Assembly: GCF_947461875.1 (NCBI RefSeq)
Contig: NC_091505.1
Coordinates: 23,890,033 to 23,954,032, forward strand
Length of the DNA stretch: 64,000 nt
Direction of reading: 5' to 3'
Source of the DNA: Haliaeetus albicilla
Taxonomy: Eukaryota > Chordata > Aves > Accipitriformes > Accipitridae
Part shown: positions 1 through 13,094 of the stretch, one piece after another
Numbering within the stretch: the stretch's first letter is position 1
Layout of the letters: each line of letters starts with the position of its first letter
The notes under the pieces: generated by a model
Databases searched by the model: none
Told to the model about the DNA's origin: nothing
What the model saw: only the letters and a program-made list of their open reading frames with translations
Translations under genes and position numbers: made by a program

Positions 1-3000
1 TAATTTTTCTTCTTTTTCTTTCCTCTTTTTTGCATCATTTTCTTGTTTGTTTTGTGTGTGTGTATACATGTTTGTGTGTGGTTTTTACAGTGCTCATGGA
101 CCAAGTATCTGCTGTCCCTCATGCTGGGTCATTGCAACCCTCAGCAATCTTTTGCTGTGTGGTTCATGGATCAGCAACAGGGGTGACGATTTAAATGACA
201 AAATAGATACTTACGACTGTACGTGTGTCTGAAAGTCAGGTTCAAGGCGAAAGGATTAACTTCTTTGCTTTGTATTAAGTAATACTTATTAAATAATGTT
301 CTCTTATATTAATTTTTAAATGGACAAATTCAGGAATGAGACCAGACTCTGGATCATCTTTCCTTAATACCCTAGAAGAGTAATTATAATACCAACTATG
401 TTGCCACAAGCATGCAAAATTAGCAATCACGAAAGGTTAATAAATATAACTCAAGTTCTTGAGCAGCAGAAAGCTGCTACTGAAGGGCAACAACGGGCTG
501 GATTCTGATACTATTATTTCAAATAAAAGTGTTTAAAGTCCAGCACTGAATTCATTGCAAAGGTCTGAAATTCAGCCAGAGGGTCTTGGGTTAGTGGCGA
601 GCGGTGACTATCAACCCCAACCACCTCATTAGGCTCACAAAGATTGACGCGTGTTTGAATTCAGCCCAATTTATTCATGGTTGCTCCTATAGGCAAATCT
701 ATTCAGATGCATCAACTCTTTCAACTATTCCCATTTGGATAAAAGCTTCTAGCTCCTCCAGCCTTCCTCGCTGACAGATGCAGGTGTCTTAACTTCTGCT
801 GCACTGCTTTAACACCCTCATGTACTTCTTCCTTTATGAATAACGTCCCTCCTACAGCGGAATGAAACCCTGATGTCTCCCTGTTTGAATGCTTATGGTG
901 ACGGGTAGGATGGAAGAGGTGGGCGCAGTACTGATGAGCGAGAGCCATAGGCATAAGGAAGAATAATGATTTTATCAGCTTAAGACAGAGAAAATGCAGA
1001 GGGGGTTCATGAGTTACAGGGTTTTTTTCCCCTGAAGTTTGTTGTTTCTAACTTCCCCCGACTTTAAAGAAAAATACCAGCATTTATGGATGGAGAAACA
1101 GACTCTCGTAGTGATTGCTGAGATGACCTCTGGAGCCACCAAGGCTTTCTCTGGAGATCTCTAAATTTCCTTGGCTTCAAAATCCTGTTTGTTATTCAAG
1201 TTCGTAGGATGTTCCCACTATGTATACAGAATACAGTTTTAACATACTGTCTTAAGTATAACTGGAGTGAGCTATCGTTGATATCCATTGCAATAATTTC
1301 TACTAAGGGCTGCTTGACTGGTGTACACTTTGACCAATCTCTGGTTATTTGCCTTTTTCCTTCCTCCCCCGCCAATGATGTCTGCTTTTAGTTCCTAAAA
1401 TCCTAAAATGTGGACATTCTATATAAGATTTAAATATTGGTTTAGTTTGGGGAAAAAAAAAAGTCTAAGCAGGTATATTAATATTCCAGAGGAATTATTT
1501 TATTTGCCTTAAATTATCTCCTTTTATCATGATGGGTTGTCTGGCTTTCTCTTCTTGATGTTATATGTACACTGAGTGAGGGAGCTGCAGAGACGAAATT
1601 GCTTCAGAGATTTGGAGAACAGAAGAGAGAAGGAGGAGGAGTCTGTGCCGTGCGTGTCAGATCCTGGATCTGAAATATCATAATGAATCAAAGCCCTTTC
1701 TGAGGTGGTACAAACAGATTAAGCCAAAAAAGAAGTGTGCTGAGTTCATACCTAAAGTCCTTTTGTTGAATTTCCACTCAGTGTTTGCTCAGGCTCCCGT
1801 GGTACCTGACCTCATACCCATCTCCATCGAGTACCTTAATAATATGTTAGTGAACCTGGTGCTTTCTAGAATAAGATTTCCAAATGTACATTTTTGGTAG
1901 ATGTTTTAGCAGTCTTTTTTTTTCATACTGAGTGTAACGTGTTTTAAATACTAATTTTTGGTGACCAATTAATTTTTATCATGGCCATATAACCAAACTA
2001 AGATAAGCATCGTTTTTTGTTGTTTATTTCCCAATGCAACAAATCAATTTTACATTTTGAGTAGGAGGAAAACTAACTGAAGCTAGGAGAAATATAGATA
2101 ACTATGTATCTTTGTTAGACCACAAAAATAAAGATATCTCTCAGCTTTTTAATCATGGGTTCTCAAGGTCTACATTTAATATCTGGGATTTAGCATAATT
2201 AATTTCATAGCAGAGTTTATCATCAAATTCATTAATTCTTGTCAGAATGCAAGTGATAAATTGTTCTGGATAAATAATCATCCATCTATGCCATTGTTGA
2301 GACAACAGCCCTAAGTTGGGCTTTGGGAGTCTTCCTGCATCCAGTCTTGTTAGATGGAGGCGTTGGTACCCAGCAGTTATCCCCACTGCCACCTTACACA
2401 CCTCCGGCTGCTCCAGCTCCAGGTAATGTCACACCTCGCCGGACACTGGGACATCTTCCGACAGACCAGGGGAAAACCACCCAATGGAGTCGAAGCCATC
2501 GCAGAATGGCATATCTTGATCTGATCTTCTGTTACCTCCGAGCAACAAATATATATGTATGTTGCATTATTTACTATCAGCAAAATATAGGCCAGCTTTG
2601 AAATGCAAATAAGCTTCCTCATCTACCAGCCAAAGCGTGCAGTAGACTGCATCTACCAAAATGTACCATTTTCTTGTTCAGACGGTTTCATTACCGCTGG
2701 CAAGCCAAGCTCACTGAGATACGGCATTTTGCTTTGGGACTTCCAATGGAAAACAACCTCTGCTTTTCATTTTTTCTCCTTCTGAAGTTTCAGGTTTCCT
2801 CCAGGTACCCTTTGCTGGTCTCCGTTTATCATGAAATCGATATATGTTTTCACAGGGCAATCCCAGTCATGTGCTGTATCTGCTCCCTGAAGTCTCATAC
2901 GACAACGTGCTCTCAAACGCTAACAGTTTTCAGGTGGTGTGGCAATGTGTTCTGCACATGGTCTAAATTGGGGCTTTTCACACAGCCATCACATTTGCTT

Positions 3001-6000
3001 AGGAAGAAAGTTCCTTTCCAGAGCAGAAACACAACATCGTCCTTTCCTGTGCCATCTGGTAAGAATAAACGCTATAGCAGAGTAAATCTATTGTCCCTAT
3101 ACATCCAGGCAGAAGTTCCCGTCTCATTGCACCTGAAAACATGTCTCCTGTAATGGCCATCAAATAGATTTCCAACACGTGCAGACAAGCCAGCAAGTGT
3201 TATTTTGATTCCACGGTAAGTTGAGCAAAGAGTAAGGGAATCCGACAAAGAGGGAAGATGATCTTGCTAACAACGTGAGTATTGGAAAAGAGGGAAAATA
3301 TATCCAGTAGAGCAGATCAAGATAGATTATGAAAATACTAGACTTGAATCTGTATGCACAGCTTTCCAGCCTCGTGGCTCAGTGGTATAAGAAAAAAAAT
3401 CAGCTCCTCCCACAAATCTCTTTTTAGTCCCCAAATAAAATTATTTCACAGTATTATCACATCAGAAATAGTTGTGTCATAATCCTATCCCCAAATGCTT
3501 AACATTGCAGTCCCAAATTTTTGGCTACACACTTTTAAATAAAGTATAGAGAGCCTTCTCAAGAAAATCAATTTGTATAGCTCTGTTTCTTTACCATCCT
3601 TCATCCTGTGTGGTGGTCTTGATCGAAACTCCCAAGAAATGTCAAAATTTAATTGCATTTACATTTGACAGTCCTAATCTTCAATCTGCAAGAGTCCAGC
3701 TATGACGCTGGATCCCCCGCAGGTGTGTGCTGCTGGCGGCAGCAGAGAGGAGCCCATCCAGCTGGGTCTGCAGGGCAGGCTGACAAAAAAAGGCTGACAA
3801 AAAAAGCTGACAAAAAAAGCATCCTTTCCTCAGCAGTGACATGCAGCCAAAGCGGGGCGCGGAGAAGCAAACTGGGTAACGTTGCACCACTATACTGCAC
3901 AGCAGTTTAGTGCTAGAAATGAAAAATGCTTGGCAGTTAGAGCTAGAGAAGGAATTAAAGAATGCAGATTTATTAATCCCAGTTGTTCAAACCGAATTCC
4001 AGCTCAGATAACATCTCTTTTCCCATGAGCTAAGACTTTTATGCTAAAACTCCTCTTTTGGAAGTGTCTGGAATATTTTTCTATTACTTAGTTGTTCATG
4101 CTGAGCTATTGATTTTTTTTCTTGGCTCTAATCTGATGTTATTGCTTTCTCTTAATTTAGTTTTATAGCAGTTTAATGAATGCTGTTCCTAAATGGAAGA
4201 AAAAAATGCAGAGGATTTAAGGAGCTAGAAAAACCCTTGGAATCTGATTTGTGGTGCGTTTCAGGTAGGAGGGGTAAATACTGCTAGCTCTCTGTCATCG
4301 ATAAGCCTACACAGCACCACAGATGAGATCATTTAGTCAGTTAAAAATGATTCTGAAGCAAAAATAACTTCCAGATGTTTCTCTAATTTTGCAGGACACT
4401 GAACTGTGAACAGTTGTTAAACTTTATCCCTTTTGCTTCCCAAGTTTTTAGAGAGAGAAACAGATAAAAGAATGGGGGGCGGGAGGGAATCCAAACCATA
4501 CCACTGCTAAGCAATAATTGTGCAAGGGAGGACTCTGGACTAAATACGTTTATTGTGGGTATGGCCAAAGAGAAAAGGAGAGAAGGTGCAAGAGGAAGGC
4601 CTGGGAGTACAATCATTGCACTAAAGACCGAGATGAATCACGCGTCTTGCAGAAGCTCAGTGTTGGTAAAGCCAAGTGTTGGAAACATCCCTGCAGAGAG
4701 ATTTGTTTAATAGTTATCACTTTCCCTATAGCTGGCTCTAATTGAGACTGCAAGATTGAGATCTGTCAGCAAACAGGGTTTTGCTTTTAAAATTAATTTT
4801 TACTTGCTGAAGAACAAGCTCCTGAGTTGCAGTCCTTCCTAACCCTAAGTGAGAATCAAGGGTATTTTCTCCAAAAATGCTGTTTTCAGGACCATGAATT
4901 AAATCCTCCATAAAATTTTCTTAAAGATCTTGAAGCTTCAACTTTACAAAGCGTGCACTTATTAAAATTCCTCTTACTAGATGTTTAATACAATATTGAC
5001 ATCCAGTAATTAGTTTATCCATGATAGCCTTCAATTCCTTTCTGCCAATTAGTGCTGCAGTATTCACTTTTGCCTGTCATAGAAATAAACAGAGAAGATA
5101 CCATTAGATTTTATTCTATTACTTCTTTTTACATGATTTCCCCTTTCTTTTTCATCCATTTAATACTGGAAGCGGTACTGAGATGTGGAAATTTGCCAAT
5201 CACATACACCCTGCAACACCTCTTTTTTTGGGAGGAATAATTTAGCCCTAATCTACCCAGACGGTACTGCCCATAAATTAGCACATGCGCGGTTTGAGTG
5301 ACTTGCCGTTGTTGCTGCTTTGATTTCTCACATGACTATTGAATGGAAAACCAAGTGGATTTTTAACATCCCTAATTTGCTTTTAACAATTAAGAACCAA
5401 TAAGATCCATTCATGTGGTTGCAACACTGTTTGGAAAAGACCCAGTACAGCCTTTTTCTCTATTTTCCCTGTAAATGGTGTCATTTTACATTAATATCGT
5501 CTCTGTTTTTGTTGAAGCAGCTCCTGTGTTTTTTTGTTGGTTCTTTGGATTAGACTGGCTGTTATGAATTTGACAACAGTTATCAAATCTCCCCTGCAGC
5601 GGACTGACTGTCAAGGATATGATGGTCAAATGTTTCACATATTGCAATCAAACCATTTGTGTTTGGTTTGAAGAATTCCAAAAGAAAGCTGTCAGCTAAG
5701 AAATGAAGTTGAAGTAGCCTGAAGCTTTTGGAGCATGTTGATCCAATTATGATGATCCACTCATATCCTTCAGCTTTTTTTCAAAATCAATTTTCATTTT
5801 AGCTCAGGGGACGGTTTTTTTGGTAATGCAGAGAAACATCTGTAAGGGTATTTCAGATGTGTTGTTTCAGGAAATTTCTTTTTTGTGCAAGAGAGCATTG
5901 AACTCTACATGTATTTTGCAAGTGCCTTTTGTCTCTGCTACACACACACATACATTCATACTATAAATTGTCTGCCTGTACATATATGCATACATATGCA

Positions 6001-9000
6001 AGCAATATATACTAATCTGAATATGAATTTTAAATTAGTTTACAAGTGTTCAATGCGGTTGCTTGAACCTGAGGGGAAAAAACTACGGCAAAACCCCAAG
6101 GGGTTAAATGGCCAGCATCTAGGGATGGATGTAAAGAAACCTAAACCATGAGCGCTGAGGAACGGATTCTCAGCTGGCATTTACCAGCAAAGGTGTTTGT
6201 CAGCAGCGCTGCTATGCCCTGGAGAGACACTGCTGCGTGTGACATGTTGACATAACAAGTCAGTGGTCAGCTATCTCCTTCCATTCCTTTCGCTGAAAAA
6301 TAACATTTGAAATGGCTTAATATTTGTTATTTTGCTGCCAGGGTGTTGTTGCTGGTGTGTCTCGATCTCTTTGTACCTAGTGCAGATTGAGAGTGATGCC
6401 GCGGTGTGACTGATGTGATGATGAGTACCAAAGCCATGCTCACCCCATTACCTACCTGCCATGGGCTCAAGCCACGGCTATAAACATTTATGAGTTAGGA
6501 CATCAGAGTTGATCTAAGATTGCCGTGCTGTTCTCATCCTAGATAACGTGTTGTCGTCATATTGTTTTCACATTTTATGGCAAGTATTTAATAAATGTAA
6601 TTAAATAAGGAGATATTCCAAGCCTTTGGCCACGGTGATAGGAGCTAGGTCTGGGCAGTGTCTCTGCGATGACGAATATTGTCTTTGGGATGATACACTC
6701 TCCAGCGTCCAACAGAAAACTACAAAATCCCTCCTGCTGGGAGGGGAGCGAGATGCAAAGCAGGAGCTCCATCCCTTTGGTCAGCTTCCCTGTTAGATCC
6801 AGTTCTGCTGATGGTTCCCTACAGCGTATCTAACCATCACCACCCACAAGCTGATCCCATTCTTGGGCAGGAGCTCCGTAAATTCTTCAAACTGGCCATT
6901 ATTTCACAAACAATCTATATGCCCAGCAAGCTGCGAGTCCGATGACCTTTCAGAGATCCATAAATGCTGTTTTGAAACAACCTGTATAAAATCTCGATCA
7001 TTTAACCCAACAGTAAGAAATATATAAGTCCTCCAAATCTCCAGGAAGTGAAATTTGACCTTTTCTTCGTGATTCATCTTCAAGCTTCATTTAATGATGA
7101 TTCCGCTATGAGAATACACTACTGTGAGATAAGGATAGGGAGCCTGTCTATAATAGCAAGAAATATTTCCAAGTTTAGCATTCATGTTCCTAGAGAGAAA
7201 ACCTATCTTAGTTTTAGTAAAGACCTGATAGGACCAAAGGTTGTTTAACGGGAACAGGTGCCCAACCACCATGAACATGCTGTGGTCAGCAAAAGCCATA
7301 AAAAAAACCCTGATAGAACTGCTTCAGGGGAAAATAGTAGGCATTGCAGTTCTTATCTGGCACCTGATTCCTTGAGCCATCTCACTGCGGTGGTAGAAAG
7401 TCTTTTCTACTGTTTATCACCAATGCCATGGGGCATCCTTCTCATTCACTCAGCACCGTGAGCTCGGGACCCATTATATCGGCTCTTTTGGCTCGTGATT
7501 TACTGAAGACCACAGAAAGCTATTCAGTATTGTTAGATTTATTAAGGATTTTAAGATCTTAAATGAGATGTTTATAGAGAAGTTAATCTTCTTGATTTTT
7601 ATGCCAACATACCTAGAGCTGAAGGGCAAATTTAACCACTCTTTCAGCAGTATATTTGGTTAAATCAAGATATTAATATCAATTGGATTGCTTATATTTT
7701 CTGTGGTATAATGTAAGTCAAGGTATAACTGATGGTACTTAAATATCTTTGCACCTTGCAATACTGGATTTTAAGAACAGTTTTGACAAATGCTGGCTTT
7801 AAGCAGAAACCAGATTTATTTTCATTCAGTTCTGAAGTCCTGGCATTTCTTGAGGAAATGAAGAGTTTATTTGATAAACCCCAAATACCCAGGAACAGAT
7901 TCCAAATGCTGACTTTAACAGAATGATGTTGATTTGCACCGGTTGAAATTTTCAGCCCTTTCTCTCCTACTTCATACATGAAATTTGCAGTAAGGCGGCA
8001 CCAAATTCCCTTATGATTTTACTAGGAACTGCATCAGCCCCATAAAAGCAGTTATCTGGAAAGGAACAGACGAACAGATACCTAATACCTTGCCAAGTAT
8101 TTTTATTAACTGATGATGGAGAACTACGCTAAGATCAGAGATCACCTTTCAAACCTTTTGGCCTAAATGTACTTTATCTTGGACTTAGAGTATATCCATC
8201 ATACTTTGAAGTTAAAAAATGAACCAGTTAGTTTTTTGGAGTCCTTTCACACTGTACAGTAGCACTGCTGTTCAAAAGAATTATTCAAAAATCATTTAAG
8301 GTTTTATTTAACTGTAAATATTTATTTTTCATCAAAGGAAGGAAGTCCCAGAGGTGGGCTAGGCATCCAGCTGGCTGGTTTTCAATAATATATTAATTTT
8401 TGTACGCTCTTTTCCAAGCTGTGCAGTCAGCAAGAGTTGGTAGCTGTTGAAGACAGGGTCTTCTGCAAAGGCTAGGAATAAGGGCAAGTTTCTCATACAT
8501 AAACACGATGAGCCATATTCTGCTCTAGAAAGGATTTATCCTGATTTTCTTTTTCCCCCAAACCAAAGGTTTGATTTCATTGCAAGGCAAAGCAAACCAT
8601 TTGTTTCCAGTCGAAGCAAAACATTTTGTAGGCGCCTAAATATTCCATTATAAAATCTTTCCTAATTTAGGCAAATTTTCAAAATAGTTTATTTTTACTA
8701 TATGATAGAAATGGAAGCTAGAGTTCGATGCTCCTCCAGGAGACACTAAACCCCTGTGTTTGCAAACACGATAACAGCACTGCACAGATGTTTCAGACAA
8801 GCATGGACCTGCATAAACACAGAAAAAAACCTGTCCAATCTCTCTAGATGCTAAATTGTACAAGGAGTAAAGCATGCAAAATTAATACAGCTCATGATAC
8901 TGAAATAAGGAAAATACCAATCAAAGTCTCCAACTGCCTATGATATGCTATGATATGAAATGTCCCAGAGACACAGGATTTAGACTGAAACCTATGTCAG

Positions 9001-9349
9001 CAGTTAATGACTGGCTTGCAAAATGGTGTGATTAGTTATTTTTCAGTATTACCACATGTGGATACTCTAGCTATGGCCCGGGACAGATCTATGTTAGTGA
9101 TGCATGAAAGCAAACTTCAACATGGGATGAAATACAGGGATGCAATTAGCATTGTACAAGAAAATAATGAGGAAAATATTAATTGCCTGCACATCATAAA
9201 TCTGACCTGTGACGATTTTTTCCGTAGCTGTTGCCAGAAAGGAAAATTCTACAGAATGATTTAATGAAGAATCCAGTCGCTCTTCCCACACATGTAGGGT
9301 TGTTTGGATGAATGTACATTGAACTGGGTGAGGTGGAAAAATTCACAGC
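1..9349. other. Non-coding stretch, no gene recognised
   Basis: AT-rich sequence with short, mutually overlapping open frames on both strands; none resembles a known family. Content seen: a T-rich start, short CA/TA dinucleotide runs (near 5940-6000) and the tandem repeat near 3.8 kb. The 159-residue open frame at 2674-3153 has no recognisable domain. It could hold introns, a long non-coding RNA or regulatory DNA. Confidence 0.6.
3778..3818 (+). repeat. Short tandem repeat, three units of (G)GCTGACAAAAAAA
   Basis: Two 14-bp units and one 13-bp unit, each ending in seven A residues. A local slippage product in non-coding DNA. Confidence 0.85.
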
Positions 9350-9450
9350 TTGACTGGACCAGGTCCTCAGCATCCTGCTCTGGCTGGACCTGCTGCGAGC
9401 AGAAGACTGGCCTGGGTGGCTTCGGGAGGTCCATAGGGGCCCTATGAAGA
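9350..9450 (+). mobile_element. Probable CR1 3'-end fragment, heavily diverged
   Basis: The stretch contains CCTGCTCTGGCTGGACCTGC, then GAGCAGAAGACTGG and later GGGAGGTCC. This resembles the order CTGCTC..GACCTGCT..GAGCAGGGGGTTGGACTAGATGA..AGAGGTCC at the 3' end of avian CR1 elements. The terminal octamer tail is not recognisable. The call is from remembered consensus, not an alignment. Confidence 0.4.
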
Positions 9451-12400
9451 CACGAAATGCTACCGGTTTGCTGTATGGATGAACAGAGAAGGCCATGTAT
9501 TAGTCGTATCATGCAGGGAAAAAAAATCTGAGACTTAAGCATAGCCTGGAGGCTTACATACAGGAAGATTTGCAAGTGAATATAAAGTCAGTATTATATA
9601 AATACAAGCTAAAGGATCAAAAGGCAGATAGCGTGGCAGTGTTTTCCACAATGGTTAGGTACTCATACGTCTGATCAGGCTTGGGAAGAAAGATGAATAA
9701 TTCCATTTAAATCATATTGAACCAGAACAGGTGGCTCAAGATCTACGCGAGGACTAGAAAGACAAGGAGAGAAGCAAGACGAGCAGGAGGACGGTGTGAG
9801 GTTCAAGCAAACCCATCCTGATCCACGCTGGCTGAAGCTCAGCCCCAAGGTACGTGCTTTGCACCGTGGCAGGGAGCATATGAGCAAACATTTTTGGGGC
9901 TATTGCATCGGTGTTATCTTCTTAAAGGGAGGAAGAAGATTCCTAGTGCCGTCTGTATCCTTGACCCTTCGTGCTTTCTGCTTTGAGCATAAGCCCCTTA
10001 TCAAATTCATGCATAAATATTGTACAACTTTTAAAGTTGTGTTTAGCTGCTTAGATTTCAAACCTGAGTAAATGGAATAATTTTAATTATTTATTTTTCG
10101 CTCTGCACTGCTGCTCGGGGCAAATACATAAAGATGATGCATTTCAAAATCGAAGCTTTTGACTCAAAGTTTAGCAGAGTCATTAGTCATGTCACACATG
10201 CCAAGTCTGGTGGAATTTGGCATAGCTTTTTAAACTTTAACAAGGGGTAAATTAAATGAACCTTTACCTAAGATATACTGCTGAGGACAGAATGCCTATG
10301 GTTACAATAGGGATGCTAATTTATCAAGAACTGTTGAGTACTCAGCTTCGTATTAAAATACCAGTGTCAGCCAGGATCAATCCCTACAAATCTGCCAAGA
10401 AAGATACAACTTGGATCAAACAATAACATTTTTACTCAGGCTGCACAGACACAGTTGGCTCTGATGTGTTTTCCTGGGTGAATTACAAAAGCAGGATTTG
10501 GAGATTCTTCCGTCTCAGGAATTAAATGCTCAGAAATATTGGCTGTCAACTTGAAAAATGTTAGATCTGCATCTCTCCACAATTGTCTTAAGTTTCTTGG
10601 AACTGAGCCCAGCTATTAGCAGGGGGTAAATAAGACAAAAATTGACAACAATGTGCATTATAGGGCGAAGCATTGAAGGATGAGTTTTAGATGTGAACGG
10701 TTAATGGATTTCTTAGAACTGCAGTATTTGATTTGAAGCTTACCATGTTTTTGAAGCAGGTTCACCTCGGTTGCTCTCTAAAAATTAAAAAAAAGATATA
10801 TATTTTATTCCTTTTGAAGTATGGTGAAAATGTGGGGTAGTGTTTATTAAAAATATGTGTTAAATGTGCAGCATTGTAAGTTTGAGGTCAGCCAGATTCA
10901 ATCTGGGTGTTGGTGTAGACCAGAACAGTAAAATGGAAACTGCTTGGTGAAATAAGGGTTAAGTATCTATTATTTCCAAGTATTCACATTATTTCCAAAC
11001 TTGTCCTTTTGTTTTCATAATATACTGTGCCCATATGAGTACGAGGTTGTAAGGTCAGACTGGGAGTAATTCTGCCTTTTCAGAGAAATGGTTTTTGCTG
11101 TATTATTTCTGCTGACTTATGTGTTTGGACAGTAAGAATCTTTCTCCTCTTCCATGTGATGAGCTAGGCTTTCTATCCTACATCATCTTTACTAGCACTG
11201 AAAAGCCCCAAGAAATAGATGATAATTTTACCACAGAGCCAATGAGTGAATAGCACAGCTAAAATATGGCAAACTTGTAAAACACACCATTTCAACAGGT
11301 TCATTCAGTTGTATGCGGCGAGCATGAACACGAATACCTTGACGCAAGCCCCAAGCAGCATGAACAAACCTAAATACATATTAAAGCTCAGTTCAGCAAG
11401 GTACTTCAGCCTGAGGTTATTTAAATGTGCGTGTAGTCCTATTAGCGTCAATAAATATGTTTACATCCATGCACAGTGATGTGTGTACTAAAACGCTTTG
11501 CCAAGCTGAGGGCTGGCAAGCAAAGCAGAGCCTTTATTCCCTTCTCTGTATTTTACTGCTGAAGCAAATGAGTGATTTTTCTGCCTCTCTCTGGACTTCC
11601 TTTCTTAGGAAAATATTTTCAGTGGTATTTTTCTTTAGGTTCTGGACGTGTTTTTGCAACAGCACTGAGTTCCCTCCTCCTTCCCCGTGGCAGTGCTACC
11701 TGAGCCTCTCTCCAAGCAGCTGACGGAGGCTTTGGGTAGAGCCTGCCTGCATTTACACCAGCTTCAATTCTTTCCTGGTGCCAACACCAAGTTTCACTTT
11801 GGAGCTTGAGATAGGTTTCTACCCAGAACTCAGATAAATCTGCAGACCATAACGATGAATTTGGGCACACAGATTCTAAAAACAGTGTGTACATAATGCC
11901 TTTAAAAATTTACTCAGTTGGGAGCCATCACCCCCTGCCCTGCCTTGCCTTTAGTAAACTGTTGTTATGACCCAGTAATCACATTTTATATCTGGAAGTT
12001 TGTTGTTTTTTTCCATATATAGAAACAACTCTTGATTTTCTCAAGAAGGAAAGGAGGATTTTTTAAAATATTGTGTTTCCATGATTACAGGTATGTATTA
12101 TGGCATTTGAAAGGAAATGACTTCCACTTATATTTGGTTGATGGAGACCATCCAGGGGTCATGATGTGCAACAGAGAAACTTCCAAACAGTTTGTGAAGG
12201 CACAACTTCAGTAAGAAACATAAGCCTGAGCCTGAACATAAGCATCTGGGTTGTTCCATTCGATGAGACCATATAGCCAACAAGAGATGGGCTGAACTGG
12301 AGTCACTTTGTTTTTACCAAAAATGGTAAGGGACTAAGACCTTGTAGCAATGTAAACTAATAGTTCAGATTCAGTAGTTGCACTATCATTAGGTCACTGG

Positions 12401-13052
12401 GTTAGAGAAAATGTTAAATGGAAACTATTCAGAGTACACCAGTAAGTCCCAGTAAAGTATGGGAGCGGACACGTTAGGTGCAGCTTCACCAGGGTTCCCG
12501 TAAATGAGGAGTTTACAAGTTCCCATTGATCATTTCTCTTTGTAACATGTGTATAAAATAGCAATTTGAAGTTTCAGAAGTGTCATGTCTGGATGATGAG
12601 TCCATCAATTTTCTTTGGCTGCAGGTTTCCCTTCAGTGGCTGGAACGTAAATTATGAGAAGCTGAAGGAGAAAGCTGTAAATTATTGGGCTCTGCCAACT
12701 TCAATATTCTCAGCCTGATGGATCCTTGATTTGACAACAATCTGCTCGTCAGTCACTCTTGCAAAATATTAACATGCTCAATTATCAAATGTGTTAGCCA
12801 ACTGTTAAATTTAACGGATAGAGCAGTCGAAAGTCCGGAGACACAAAGGCTCGGTCAGACCCAGCTTCCATTCCTGCTGAAAGGCATCTGCTGGAGCTCA
12901 GGAGCTGCTTGTTGGTGACCTGTGACAGCAGAGTTTCTTCAGGGTTTACAGTATTTTTTAGGAAATTCTGGCTCTTTTTATGCGAAAAATGGAAAGAAGA
13001 GCACAAATGTTGTTGCTCAATCTCCCCTGGTGCAGTCTGAGTTTCTGCTCAC

Positions 13053-13094
13053 GGTCAATGGGAACGGAGTGTGCTCAGTGCTCCCAAAAATCAG
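13053..13094 (+). repeat. Ancient amniote interspersed-repeat remnant (copy A)
   Basis: TCAATGGGAACGGAGTGTGC followed by TCAGTGCTCCCAAAAATCAG resembles the phrase TCAATGGGAGCTG..GTGCTCAGCACCTCTGAAAATCAG, common in old CR1-L3/MIR-like repeats of birds, turtles and crocodiles. A second remnant occurs at 52415-52450. The family name is uncertain. Confidence 0.4.

Noticed and set aside
2674..3153. 159-residue plus-strand open frame
   Set aside because: Composition looks like translated non-coding DNA (runs of F, L, S), no domain or splice context, and within chance expectation.
3375..3385. TGGCTCAGTGG, resembling a tRNA A box
   Set aside because: No B box or cloverleaf follows at the right distance, so it is not a tRNA or a supportable SINE.
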